Source of the DNA: Bacteroidota bacterium
Lineage (GTDB): Bacteria > Bacteroidota > Bacteroidia > B-17B0 > Aurantibacillaceae
Length of the DNA stretch: 64,000 nucleotides
NCBI GenBank assembly: GCA_020403265.1
Contig: JADBXZ010000014.1
Span: 124,001 to 188,000, forward strand
Reading direction: 5' to 3'
Shown piece by piece: positions 28,622 to 39,144 of this stretch (position 1 is the first letter of the stretch; the number at the start of each line of letters is the position of its first letter). A model generated the notes under the pieces. It ran no database searches, was not told where the DNA came from, and saw only the letters and a list, made by a program, of their open reading frames with translations. The translations under genes were made by a program, and so were the position numbers.

Positions 28622-30387
28622 TTTTCAAATTCAAATTTATAAGTTAAACCCGAGCTACTATCAAATTGAATATTTGCACCTAGCTGTTTAGATAATGATT
28701 TAATTAGTTTAAAGCCTAAAGATTTGTTACTTAAGGAATCTAAATTGAAATTAGAACCCTTACCATTATCCGAGATAACGAGTTTTAGTTTTTGATTGCC
28801 GGCTTTCAGTAAAATATTAATTTTTGGCTCCGGTTGATTTGAAAAGGCATGCTTAATTGCATTTGTAATAATTTCGTTAACCAACAAGCCGATTAAAATT
28901 GTTTTATCTACATGTATTTTAATTGGTTCTAATTCCAAATTAACTTTTAGTTTTCCTCCGGAATAAGATCTACAAATATCTTCAGCTAAAGCTTTTATAT
29001 AAAAATCTAAATCTACATTTTGAACATTATCTTGTTTAAACAGTTTGTCATGAAGATTTGCAATTGCAATGATTCGATTTTGGTTTTCTTGTAACAAAGA
29101 ATACAGTTCTTTGTTATCGAGACTTCGCATTTGTAACTCAATAATACTTGACAATAATTGTAAATTATTTTTAACGCGATGATGTACCTCATGAATTAAA
29201 AACTGTTTTTCATTTACTAATTTTTCGAGTTTACCATTTTTGCCTCTTAACAAAATAACAAAAACCAAAATGATAAGCGTAACTAGTATTGCAAAAAACA
29301 AAATAAGAAACAAATTTCTTTTTTCATTTTCCTGAAGCTTAATCGTAATTGCCTGTGCTTTTATTTCAGTGTCTTTTTTCTCTCCTTGATATTGTTCTTG
29401 TATTTTTGTTATTTTTAAATTAACCTCTTCTGAATTTAAACTGTCGTTAATTTGCTTATGAAGTTTATAGAACTCGAAAGCCTTATGATAATTACCACTT
29501 ATTGCGTGACTTTCAGATAAAGCAGCGTAACAAAAATCTAAAAGATAATCAGATTGAAGTTTTCTAGCTAAATTAAGTGCTTTTTCATTTTCTCTTAGTG
29601 CGAGGTTAATTTGTTTATTGGCTGTATAAGCTTCAGCAATATTTAATCGTGTCCTACAAGCACCGTCTAAATCATCAAAACGTTGGTAAATCGTTAACGC
29701 TTCATTAAAATTAGTGAAACAACTTGTAAATTTTTCTAATGATAACTCGCTCCTACCAATATTTAACAATAAGTCAGCTAACCTAATAGAATCTTTTACT
29801 TTCACAAACTCTGGTTTTGCAATAGAATAATAATACAAAGCACTATCATGCTGCTTTTGCTCCTCCTTCAGATAGCCATAATTTGCATAAGTACGAGCCA
29901 GTTGCAAACGATCGTTTCTCAACTTTCCATTTTTTATAGCAATTAAAAAATATAATTCGGCAGCTTTATACTTTTTAGCCTCCAAAAAAGCTGTACCCAA
30001 ATTATTTGCCATAAAAGCAGCTCTGGTAGCAAATCCATTCTTTTCTGCTAATTTTAATCCTGCAATAAATGTTCTGATAGATAATTCAAAATCACCTTTT
30101 GCTTTGTAGGCGTATCCAAGTAATGCATAAAATTGTAAACGTAAGTCAATACTGCCAAGTTGCTCACTTCTATCAATTGCTGCCCTCGACAAGCAAATAG
30201 CCAATTTACAATTCTCTTGAATTATGTTTTGAATTTTAGTAGTGTAACTTTTTAATTGAATTGTGTCTTTAGTTTCGAACTTGAAATTTTTAAAAATAGA
30301 GTCACAATCAGCAATTTGAGAAAAACTATTGCAAGCAAAAAACAAACAGAATAGAAAGGTAATTAAACTTATTTTCAAGCAACTCAA
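28618..30387 (-). CDS. TPR-containing sensor histidine kinase (HisKA_2 type)
   Basis: TPR repeats, one TM, 'LIHEVHHRVKNNLQLLSSIIELQMRS', 'GLLVNEIITNAIKHAF', 'VISDNGKGSNFN'; overlaps the regulator by 4 nt. Confidence 0.93.
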   Translation of the reverse strand: MSCLKISLITFLFCLFFACNSFSQIADCDSIFKNFKFETKDTIQLKSYTTKIQNIIQENCKLAICLSRAAIDRSEQLGSIDLRLQFYALLGYAYKAKGDFELSIRTFIAGLKLAEKNGFATRAAFMANNLGTAFLEAKKYKAAELYFLIAIKNGKLRNDRLQLARTYANYGYLKEEQKQHDSALYYYSIAKPEFVKVKDSIRLADLLLNIGRSELSLEKFTSCFTNFNEALTIYQRFDDLDGACRTRLNIAEAYTANKQINLALRENEKALNLARKLQSDYLLDFCYAALSESHAISGNYHKAFEFYKLHKQINDSLNSEEVNLKITKIQEQYQGEKKDTEIKAQAITIKLQENEKRNLFLILFFAILVTLIILVFVILLRGKNGKLEKLVNEKQFLIHEVHHRVKNNLQLLSSIIELQMRSLDNKELYSLLQENQNRIIAIANLHDKLFKQDNVQNVDLDFYIKALAEDICRSYSGGKLKVNLELEPIKIHVDKTILIGLLVNEIITNAIKHAFSNQPEPKINILLKAGNQKLKLVISDNGKGSNFNLDSLSNKSLGFKLIKSLSKQLGANIQFDSSSGLTYKFEFEK

Positions 30388-30492
30388 AAATAATAATACT
30401 TTCTAGATTTACAAATTTCAACCTTATTAGTACAATTTTTAGTTTAGAAAATCCGTAAACATAATCACATAGATTTTACTTAGGAAATAAAA

Positions 30493-31938
30493 TCACTTCC
30501 ATCCACCGCCTAAAGATTTATAAAGTTGTACAATTGCAATGGTTTGTCTTTTATAAATTCCAATTAAATCAATTTGTGATTCCAATGCATTTTTTTGAAC
30601 TGTAATAACTTCAAGATAGTTGCATCTTCCTGCCTTAAAAAGTTCTTGCGAGCTAAGAATCGATTTTTTTAACACATCTACTTCTTCATTTTTTAAATTA
30701 AATGCTTCTCTTGTTTTGTTCAAATTATTCATGGAAACAAACACTTCTTTAAAAGCATTCACAACTGTTTTTTCGTAGTTTATATAAGCTGACTTTTGCT
30801 GTGCTTTTGTTAATAGCAAATCTGATTTAAGTTTTCTTCTATTTAACAATGGAGCAGCCAATCCTCCAATAGTGTTGTAAGCTAGAGATGCAGGAACGTC
30901 CAATAACAACAAAGCATTAAACGATTGTAAGCCAACAAATGCATTAATGTTGAAGGACGGATAAAAGGCCTTTTTCGCAAAAGCCAGGTTAGCATTATTA
31001 GCCAAAACTTCATACTCTGCTTGTTTGATATCCGGCCTATTATCTAATAACGCAGAAGGTACTCCAGTTTTTATCTCTAAATTTAATTGCGTATTGTAAA
31101 AGCTTGTATCTACGGGGACTTTATTTGGATACTGTCCGCATAAATAATTCAATTTAGCTTCGCATTCCAGCATTTGTTGTTCTACTTCTACTAGTATGGT
31201 TTTGGAATTTAATAATTGTGCTTTCATCAATTCAACTGCCAGTTGATTGGCTCTTCCAACATCTTTTTGTGTCAGCATTAACTCATAAGCATTCTCTTGT
31301 AATTTTATATTTTCCTTTAACACATTTACTTCTTTATCTAGAGCCAACAACTCAAAATATAGTGCAGCTATATCGGCTATTAAATTCGTAACAATTAAAT
31401 CCTTGCCATATTGAGATGCGATGAATTTAGATGCGGCCGATTCCTTTAAATTCTTCAACTTACCCCATAAATCTATTTCCCATGTTGATTGAAAACCTAC
31501 GTAGTAATCGGGCAAAGGATTAGGTATTACCTGATCAGATTTAATATTATCAGACAAATTTGTATCAAAATTACCTACACCATCCATAGTGTAATCACCA
31601 AACTTTCTTCTGCCTAAATTTACATTGGCATTAACATCGGGCAACCTTATACCTTTATTTAAAAGCACACCAGATCTTGACATTTCTATTTTTTGAAGAG
31701 CGTCTTTTAAATCAAAATTATTTTTTAGTGCCGTATCAATTAATTTTGATAAAGTCGGATTAAAAATAATTTCTTTCCATTTTGCCAACTCTTTGGTTAC
31801 AGTGTCGGATTGATTAATATATGACTTAGGTAAAGGTTTTTCTGTAACAACTTTAGTCTTTTTATTTACTTTACAACTAAATAACGATATCAACAGAATT
31901 AACTGAAAGAAATAGTTTAAAATTTTCATACTTTTCAC
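30493..31938 (-). CDS. RND efflux outer-membrane factor (TolC/NodT family)
   Basis: Lipoprotein signal; 'GVPSALLDNRPDIKQAEYEVLANNANLAFAKKAFYPSFNI'. Confidence 0.94.
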   Translation of the reverse strand: MKSMKILNYFFQLILLISLFSCKVNKKTKVVTEKPLPKSYINQSDTVTKELAKWKEIIFNPTLSKLIDTALKNNFDLKDALQKIEMSRSGVLLNKGIRLPDVNANVNLGRRKFGDYTMDGVGNFDTNLSDNIKSDQVIPNPLPDYYVGFQSTWEIDLWGKLKNLKESAASKFIASQYGKDLIVTNLIADIAALYFELLALDKEVNVLKENIKLQENAYELMLTQKDVGRANQLAVELMKAQLLNSKTILVEVEQQMLECEAKLNYLCGQYPNKVPVDTSFYNTQLNLEIKTGVPSALLDNRPDIKQAEYEVLANNANLAFAKKAFYPSFNINAFVGLQSFNALLLLDVPASLAYNTIGGLAAPLLNRRKLKSDLLLTKAQQKSAYINYEKTVVNAFKEVFVSMNNLNKTREAFNLKNEEVDVLKKSILSSQELFKAGRCNYLEVITVQKNALESQIDLIGIYKRQTIAIVQLYKSLGGGWK

Positions 31939-31940
31939 TT

Positions 31941-34900
31941 CTACTTTGCTTTGCTTTTAGGTTTAAACAATACATATAAACCCGGAATGATAATGACTCC
32001 AAAAACAGTACCAATTAACATCCCTCCGGCAGAGGCTGTTCCGATAGTTCGGTTGCCGATTGCTCCGGCACCGTTAGCCAGCATCAAAGGAATTAATCCG
32101 GCAATGAAAGCAAATGAGGTCATTAAAATAGGTCTTAATCTTGCAGTTGAACCTTCTATTGCGGCATTATACGCAGACATTCCTTGCTTTTGTTTTAAAA
32201 CAGCGTATTCAATAATTAATATAGCATTTTTACCAAGCAAACCAATTAGCATTACCATGGCTACTTGTGCGTATATATTATTTTCTAAACCAAATAACCA
32301 AAGGAAAAACAAAGTTCCAAAAATTCCAACCGGCAAAGAAAGTAGCACCGGTAATGGTAAAATAAAACTTTCGTACTGTGCACATAAGAGTAAGTATACA
32401 AATACAACACATATTAAAAAAATAAATATGATTTGATTGCCGGATGCTATTTCCTCCTTCGTCATCCCAGACCATTCGTATGAAAAACCTTTTGGTAACT
32501 CTTTTAGAGCAACTTCCTTTATGGCATTGATGGCATCACCACTACTATAGCCCTTTTCAGGCTCACCATTGAGCATTGCTGCGGTGTACATATTAAATCT
32601 CGTTAATTGTTCAGGCCCATAAATTCGCTCAATTCTGCAAAATAAAGAGTAAGGCACCATTTCTCCGGATGTATTTTTAACCCTTAAAGCCAATACATCT
32701 TCTGGTAAAGCTCTGTATTTTGGGTCGGCCTGTATCATCACTTTATACATTTGACCAAATCGAATAAAATTGGTAGTATAATAACTCCCCAATAAATTTT
32801 GCAAGTTGCTCATTGCATTATCTACTGTGATACCCTTTTTAGCGGCAACGTCTTGATCTACATTGATGAGATATTGAGGAAATGTTGGATTAAAACTGGT
32901 GAATACATTCTTAATTTCTTTTCTACTCTCCAACGCCTTTATAAATTTTTGAGTCACCTCAAATGTTTGCTGCAAATTTCCTGAACCCGTTTTATCTAAT
33001 ACTCGTAACTCAAAGCCGCTGGCATTTCCAAAACCCGGAACAGCAGGTGGTGGAAAGAATTGAATTTCGGCACCTTTTATATTTTTTGTTTTATCTTCTA
33101 ATAATGCAATGATTTCGTTAGCTGTTTTCTTTCGATCCTTCCAGTTTTTTAAACTTATGGTGCTCATCCCAAAAGATGCACCAACGCCATCAGTCATAAT
33201 ACTAAATCCGGCCAAGGTTGAATTTCCTTCTATCTCAGGAATTGTTTTCACTACTTTATCAATTTCGTTCATTACAGCCTCAGTTCTTTCTAAAGTTGCT
33301 CCAACTGGCGTTGTTACATTTACATAAATTGTTCCCTGATCCTCTGTCGGAATAAATCCGGTAGGCAAAAATTTAGAAACACCCCAGGTAGCAAAACAGA
33401 AAATTAAAAGGGATCCAAAAACTAAAACACGTTTATTAATGAAACCTGAAAGAATGAATTGATACTTTTTTTCAACTTTATTATAGCCGTTATTAAACTT
33501 GATAAAAAATTTGGACAATAAATTAGTTTTTGTATCATGAGATGTGTGTTTAAGCATTAAGGCGCATAATGCAGGAGTTAAAGTAAGCGCATTAATACCT
33601 GAAATAACTATGGAAATAGCCATCGTCACCGAAAATTGTCTGTAAAATACGCCTACAGGGCCATCTAAAAACGCTACCGGAATAAACACAGCTGACATTA
33701 CAAGCGTAATGGCAACGATAGCACCACCAATTTCATCCATGGATTCTATCGTTGCAGTTTTGGCATCGATATGTTTCTCCTGCATTTTGGCGTGAACTGC
33801 CTCCACCACAACAATCGCATTATCGACGACAATAACAATTGCTAACACCAATGCAAATAACGTTAATAGATTGATAGAAAAACCAAATGCCGACATTAAT
33901 GCGAAAGTTCCTACTAAAGCCACAGGAACTGCTAAAATGGGAATTAAGGTTGACCTCCAATCTTGTAAAAAAAGAAAAACAACAATAGCCACAAGAATAA
34001 ACGCTTCAATTAATGTTTTTATAACTTCGTGCATAGAGGCATCTAGAAACTTAGAAACATCATAACTAAAGGTATAATCCATTCCAGGTGGAAAAGTAGT
34101 TTCTTTTAGGGATTGCATTTTTGCCTTTATATTTTTTATAACGTCACTGGCATTTGATCCCGGACGTTGTTTAAGCACAATTGCAGCCGATGGCTTACCA
34201 TTTTCTTTTGATAAAACATCGTAATCCAAAGACCCAAACTCAACATCTGCTACGTCACGTAACTTAAGCATTTCACCGGTTTCGGTTACTTTAATTACTA
34301 AATTTTCATATTGTTCTTTTTGGGTTAATTTACCGGTGTATCGTAAAACATATTGAAGTGATTGAGGATTTCTGCCTGAACTTTCTCCTATTTTGCCAGG
34401 AGCAGCTTCAATGTTTTGCGACTTTAATGCAGCAATAACATCTTCAGAAGAAATTTTGTAAACATCAAGTTTAGATGGCTTTAACCAGATCCGCATGGCA
34501 TATTCACGAGATCCCAAAATATCTGCATAACCTACACCATCTATCCTTTTAAGTTCTGCTAAAACATTAATATCAGCAAAATTATAAATAAATTTTTCGT
34601 CTAATGTTGTATCCGTACTAACCAAGTTAAGATACAACAACATGCTGTTTACCTCTTTTTCTGTTAATACACCTGCCTTAATAACTTCCTCCGGCAACTC
34701 ATTTAATACAGTTGCTACTCTATTTTGAACGTTAACGGCTGCGAGATCCGGATCAGTTCCAACTTTAAAGTAAATTTGAATAATACTTGTACCATCGTTA
34801 CCCGACACAGAATTCATATAAGCCATTCCCGGTACACCGTTTATAGCACGCTCTAATGGTGTAACAACAGCCTTGGCACAAACTTCCGCATTAGCGCCGG

Positions 34901-35048
34901 TATATTTGGTTGTTACAGAAACCGCAGGAGGGGCAATATCCGGATATTGTGTAACAGGTAATTGCAACATGGCAATTACGCCAAGTATTGTTATGAATAA
35001 TGAGATGACGAGAGATAAAATAGGTCTCTCAATAAACTTTTTAAACAT
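31941..35048 (-). CDS. RND (HAE1/AcrB-type) multidrug efflux permease
   Basis: 'FIERPILSLVISLFITILGVIAMLQLPVTQYPDIAPPAVSV', 'VVDNAIVVVEAV', 'GLLGKNAILIIEYA'; 1035 aa. Confidence 0.97.
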   Translation of the reverse strand: MFKKFIERPILSLVISLFITILGVIAMLQLPVTQYPDIAPPAVSVTTKYTGANAEVCAKAVVTPLERAINGVPGMAYMNSVSGNDGTSIIQIYFKVGTDPDLAAVNVQNRVATVLNELPEEVIKAGVLTEKEVNSMLLYLNLVSTDTTLDEKFIYNFADINVLAELKRIDGVGYADILGSREYAMRIWLKPSKLDVYKISSEDVIAALKSQNIEAAPGKIGESSGRNPQSLQYVLRYTGKLTQKEQYENLVIKVTETGEMLKLRDVADVEFGSLDYDVLSKENGKPSAAIVLKQRPGSNASDVIKNIKAKMQSLKETTFPPGMDYTFSYDVSKFLDASMHEVIKTLIEAFILVAIVVFLFLQDWRSTLIPILAVPVALVGTFALMSAFGFSINLLTLFALVLAIVIVVDNAIVVVEAVHAKMQEKHIDAKTATIESMDEIGGAIVAITLVMSAVFIPVAFLDGPVGVFYRQFSVTMAISIVISGINALTLTPALCALMLKHTSHDTKTNLLSKFFIKFNNGYNKVEKKYQFILSGFINKRVLVFGSLLIFCFATWGVSKFLPTGFIPTEDQGTIYVNVTTPVGATLERTEAVMNEIDKVVKTIPEIEGNSTLAGFSIMTDGVGASFGMSTISLKNWKDRKKTANEIIALLEDKTKNIKGAEIQFFPPPAVPGFGNASGFELRVLDKTGSGNLQQTFEVTQKFIKALESRKEIKNVFTSFNPTFPQYLINVDQDVAAKKGITVDNAMSNLQNLLGSYYTTNFIRFGQMYKVMIQADPKYRALPEDVLALRVKNTSGEMVPYSLFCRIERIYGPEQLTRFNMYTAAMLNGEPEKGYSSGDAINAIKEVALKELPKGFSYEWSGMTKEEIASGNQIIFIFLICVVFVYLLLCAQYESFILPLPVLLSLPVGIFGTLFFLWLFGLENNIYAQVAMVMLIGLLGKNAILIIEYAVLKQKQGMSAYNAAIEGSTARLRPILMTSFAFIAGLIPLMLANGAGAIGNRTIGTASAGGMLIGTVFGVIIIPGLYVLFKPKSKAK

Positions 35049-36177
35049 AACTATTTTTTAATTCTAAATCTTTCTTTAAATTATTTTTACCAGTAATTTG
35101 TGGTTGGATAACCATGTTCTCTTTAATGTTTTGAACACCATCAAGAACGATGGTTTCTCCAACACTTAATCCGTTTTTTAAAATAAAAAAATGTGGTAAG
35201 CGTGCTTGGCATTCAATTTTACGCATAACAGCCTTATTTTCTTTATTCACAACATAAACATACATTCTATCTTGTATTTCGAAGGTAGATTTTTGCGGTA
35301 CCAAGCAAACGTTGTCATATCGCTTATTTAACCTCACCTTTCCACTGGCACCATGTTTAATGAGTTTTTGAGGGTTAGGAAATTTTGCTCTGAATGCAAT
35401 ATTACCGGTATTTCCATCAATTGCACCTTCCATTGTTTCGATTACACCTTTGTATTCATGGGTAGAACCATCCGCTAGAATTAAACTTACGATTTTAGAA
35501 TTAGCGCTATCATTCTTTAAATTGCGTGCATATGTTAAATACTCCTTCTCCGACAAATCAAAATAGGCATAAACCGATTCGTTGTCAGCAATGGAAGTCA
35601 ATAAAGTTCCTTCACTAATTAAACTCCCGATTTTATGAGGAATTCTGTTAATTGTTCCATTAAAAGGCGCTCTTATTTCAGAATTTGACAACTTAATTTC
35701 CACATAAGATTGATGAGCTTGCGCCTCCTCCATCTTGGCTTTTTGAGCTTCCAACTTACTCTTCGCAAGTGACAACTCTGTTGACGATACTATTTTTTTA
35801 TCTGATAATTGTGTTACGTTTTTATATTCTAACTCAGCTGCATTTACTTCTGCAATAGCGCTTCGGTAAAGTGCCTTTGCTTTTGCCAACTCTTCAACAT
35901 ATTCCTTATTGTTGATGCTGAATAGCAGCTGACCTTTTGTAACTGTTGCGCCTTCGTCAACATGTATTTTATCTAAATATCCGTTAACTCTTGCCCTAAT
36001 TTCAACATTTTGGATGGCATGAATTTCCGACACATAATCAACTGTTGTGAATGTGTCTAATTGAGTGATGGTCGTCGTAGGAAATTTCTCAGTATCTTGT
36101 TCAACTGTATCTTTGTTTTTACAAGATTGTGTTATGGTTAAAAATAATAGAGTTGGAACTAATAAATACGTTTTCAT
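35041..36177 (-). CDS. RND efflux periplasmic adaptor (membrane fusion protein)
   Basis: 'ARVNGYLDKIHVDEGATVTKGQLLFSINNKEY', 'IRAPFNGTINRIPHKIGSLIS'. Confidence 0.95.
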   Translation of the reverse strand: MKTYLLVPTLLFLTITQSCKNKDTVEQDTEKFPTTTITQLDTFTTVDYVSEIHAIQNVEIRARVNGYLDKIHVDEGATVTKGQLLFSINNKEYVEELAKAKALYRSAIAEVNAAELEYKNVTQLSDKKIVSSTELSLAKSKLEAQKAKMEEAQAHQSYVEIKLSNSEIRAPFNGTINRIPHKIGSLISEGTLLTSIADNESVYAYFDLSEKEYLTYARNLKNDSANSKIVSLILADGSTHEYKGVIETMEGAIDGNTGNIAFRAKFPNPQKLIKHGASGKVRLNKRYDNVCLVPQKSTFEIQDRMYVYVVNKENKAVMRKIECQARLPHFFILKNGLSVGETIVLDGVQNIKENMVIQPQITGKNNLKKDLELKNSYV

Positions 36178-36234
36178 TTGTAAAATTTAGATAAATAATA
36201 ATATAGAAATTGAACAGCTAAAGCTGTTAAAAGT

Positions 36235-36549
36235 TTATACCTCAGGAGGAGGAATAGGAACTCTTTGATGAAAGGAGCTCAGTAAGAAAGGAATTGAATT
36301 ATTTATAAAAATAGACTTACAAAATTTATTTAAGCGGAAAGTATTATTTTGAACAACAAATTCTATTAATTCGGTTTCATCTAATTCGTTTTCTGAAGAC
36401 CCTGTTTCTGCCTTTGCTGAAGACATTAACAGAAAAGTACTTTCTTCTTTAATTGAATTATAAAAATGATAAATAGTTTGAAAACTAATTAAATAGACTA
36501 CAAGCAGAATAATTATATTATTTTTATATTTCAAAATCGTATGCGTCAA
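36235..36549 (-). CDS. Small hypothetical protein upstream of RND operon
   Basis: 104 aa, N-terminal TM/signal anchor, C-terminal 'HQRVPIPPPEV'; co-oriented, 57 nt upstream of the adaptor gene. Confidence 0.55.
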   Translation of the reverse strand: MTHTILKYKNNIIILLVVYLISFQTIYHFYNSIKEESTFLLMSSAKAETGSSENELDETELIEFVVQNNTFRLNKFCKSIFINNSIPFLLSSFHQRVPIPPPEV

Positions 36550-36661
36550 AGATAGAGGTTTAGAATAAGTAAAGCATAATTTGATTTATTTTTTAGATTT
36601 TTTTGGCAAGTCGTAAAGGATAAATCAAATTAACCTTAGTAGATATTGAAAATACCAATAA

Positions 36662-37576
36662 CTAGTAGAAGATTGACTTAAACAATATCGGCAGAAAAAT
36701 TGTCAACAAAGGTAACACACCAATGAAAGTATAAATGATAGCAAAGATCAGAAAACGAGATTTATAATTAGAGATGAAATCAGATTTAACTTCTAGTAAA
36801 TGATGCGCTAAATTACTTTGCTGTGATCTCACATTGTTAATATATTGATGATTATAGTTTTGTGTTCCGCAATAACAACAAATCTCTATCAATTGATTCT
36901 TAATTTCAATAGTGGCACCACAATTATTGCAGTTTTCATTATTAAGTTTAACGTAACTATTGTTTTCTGTTAATTCGGCAATCTCTTCATTGACCTCGAA
37001 AGGTAAAGTGTAGCAAGCGTAACAATTAATAATTAAAGAAAAATAAAAATATCCGATAAAATCATTTAATTCTTTAGCATTTTCGAATCCTGATAGATTA
37101 AAGTAAAGTTGCTTGGTAACATCTATTTTAATGAAAAAAAGTGTAATAATGAATATAATAAACAAGACAATTGGATGCCATCTAAAAAATAGTTTGTATC
37201 GGCTCAAAATATTCACAAACTTAATTTTAAACACATAGTTATTTATTATGCCTATGTATGACTTCAATTTCAATCTATATTCTAAAATTGCTTTATGATT
37301 AGCACTCAGAGAAAAACTTGTTTTACAATTGACACAATTTGATTGATTTGAATTTAACTCCAAAATACTTCCACAATTTTTACATTCAAGAGGTTCAATT
37401 GTTTCATTTTTATATTCAATTGTAAAGTTTATTAAATCCGCATGAATTTTTTTATTTTGCCTACTGATTCTACTCTTAAAAAGAATTAAATAGCAATAGA
37501 AGCCGTATAAAAGCAAAAACAAAAAAGTCAAAGTGCCATTAAATAACAAATAATAAAAACAGATTTCGGCTATCAT
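36662..37576 (-). CDS. Membrane protein with two Cys4 zinc-ribbon motifs
   Basis: 'CKNCGSILELNSNQSNCVNC' and 'CNNCGATIEIKNQLIEICCYCG' between TM segments. Confidence 0.65.
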   Translation of the reverse strand: MIAEICFYYLLFNGTLTFLFLLLYGFYCYLILFKSRISRQNKKIHADLINFTIEYKNETIEPLECKNCGSILELNSNQSNCVNCKTSFSLSANHKAILEYRLKLKSYIGIINNYVFKIKFVNILSRYKLFFRWHPIVLFIIFIITLFFIKIDVTKQLYFNLSGFENAKELNDFIGYFYFSLIINCYACYTLPFEVNEEIAELTENNSYVKLNNENCNNCGATIEIKNQLIEICCYCGTQNYNHQYINNVRSQQSNLAHHLLEVKSDFISNYKSRFLIFAIIYTFIGVLPLLTIFLPILFKSIFY

Positions 37577-37646
37577 CTTAGTTCAAAATACAAATTTAGT
37601 CTATAATTAATTCACACCCATCTATGTAACATAAAAGCCATTCCAA

Positions 37647-37697
37647 TTCACCCAAAAAATAGTAGCGTTCACCCAAAACAGTTTTTTACGGTTCACC
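37647..37697 (+). promoter_or_regulatory. Triple direct repeat TTCACC(CAAAA), candidate operator
   Basis: TTCACCCAAAA at 37647, TTCACCCAAAA at 37668, TTCACCA at 37692 (21- and 24-nt spacing), followed by TAATTTTG (37705-37712). Confidence 0.45.
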
Positions 37698-37727
37698 AAT
37701 AAAGTAATTTTGTTTAAAATTTAAAAA

Positions 37728-39023
37728 ATGAAAAAAATTGCAATTTTAATATTAACTGGTATTTTGTACAAAACCACATTCGCACAAGTTGGGATACCAT
37801 ATCCCAATATAACACAATTCGACGCGTTCAAAAACAAAGAATTGGCATCATCACTCAAATACGCAGAAGAGCTCAAAGGAATTAAAATTAACTTTAATGA
37901 ATATAAGTTTACCGGTAAATCAGAAATTATTGGATTTAGAAGAGAAGAAACAAAAAACATAACTACTTTATGGCCAAACGATGGATGTTACGTTAGATAT
38001 TATTACGAGAGTTCAAAAATTCTTAATGGTATAAACTCAAAAATAGAAATAGTTGCAGAATTTAAAAGATCGTATTGCAAAGGAGAGAACTGCTACCTTG
38101 AAAATGAATGGAAGCCCTTTGTAGTTAATGTAATACCTTTTTATGAAGATGCTGGTCTAAATAAAAAAGAAGCCATGGATCTTGCATTAACCTGCATAAA
38201 ATCAAAGTTAGCGAAAGATACTTTGCTGGCAGATTATATTAAATTTGATAGTATAGTTGTGCCTGATGTTTGGGAAACTACAAAAGGAAATGTTTATAAA
38301 TACTCAAAAATTCACAGCCCTAACCATGTTGAATTCAGAGTAATGGTCTATGGCTCCAAAGCACATTTCCCAGCTGATAGAAGTTATAATGGCAAAGTGC
38401 TTGAAAACATTTATGATAATTACACTTACGTTTTAAAGAATTTAAATGGAAAATGGGAAGTTACTGGGAGCCTTGATCGTTTGAACATAGATAGAACAGG
38501 AAGTAATTATGGATTCTTTAGAGAACTACCAACCAAAAGATTTACACCTTACGCATTAACTTCATACGAGAGTATTAAAGGAACAACCAAAGAAGAGAGT
38601 TTAAGTACTGATAACACATTAAACAAGCTAAAAACAAGCAGTGAAAACTTTTTAAACTTTATTGTTACAAATACCGAAAGTTTATCAAAAGAAAAGCTGT
38701 CGACTTTTTTCGAATGGCAAGATAAAAGCAATGTTGAAAATATAAATAACGTTATTGAAAATTTAATTGAAAAGACCAAGGGTAACAATAATGGTAAAAT
38801 AAAATTCATAAAAATGGAAGCGCTTAATTTTAATGAATTTGAACCAAAAAGAAACGATTCAGGTAGTATTTATGAAACAGGAAGTTACACAGGTGAAATG
38901 CTGGTTAAAAATTATAATTTAGAAGGAAAAAAATTTAAAGAAACAGGCGAAGAAAAAATTAATATCAGCTTATCTTTAATAAAACTTGATAAGGAGTGGA
39001 AAATTATTTCCGTTAGTTATTAA
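37728..39023 (+). CDS. Hypothetical secreted protein
   Basis: 431-aa ORF with signal peptide 'MKKIAILILTGILYKTTFAQ'. Confidence 0.6.
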   Translation: MKKIAILILTGILYKTTFAQVGIPYPNITQFDAFKNKELASSLKYAEELKGIKINFNEYKFTGKSEIIGFRREETKNITTLWPNDGCYVRYYYESSKILNGINSKIEIVAEFKRSYCKGENCYLENEWKPFVVNVIPFYEDAGLNKKEAMDLALTCIKSKLAKDTLLADYIKFDSIVVPDVWETTKGNVYKYSKIHSPNHVEFRVMVYGSKAHFPADRSYNGKVLENIYDNYTYVLKNLNGKWEVTGSLDRLNIDRTGSNYGFFRELPTKRFTPYALTSYESIKGTTKEESLSTDNTLNKLKTSSENFLNFIVTNTESLSKEKLSTFFEWQDKSNVENINNVIENLIEKTKGNNNGKIKFIKMEALNFNEFEPKRNDSGSIYETGSYTGEMLVKNYNLEGKKFKETGEEKINISLSLIKLDKEWKIISVSY

Positions 39024-39144
39024 TAGATTTAGTTTTAATGTAATTCAATTTAATAAACGAAATATAAGAGCAAATATTACAGGCGAATTTTCAGCAAAAT
39101 TAGAATTATGGAACATAATGAACAAGATCAAATTTCGCTATAAG

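Noticed and set aside
31951-32436. 161-aa plus-strand ORF antisense to the RND permease
   Set aside because: Antisense shadow of a highly conserved coding region; no independent coding evidence. The same applies to the other short antisense ORFs across the window.
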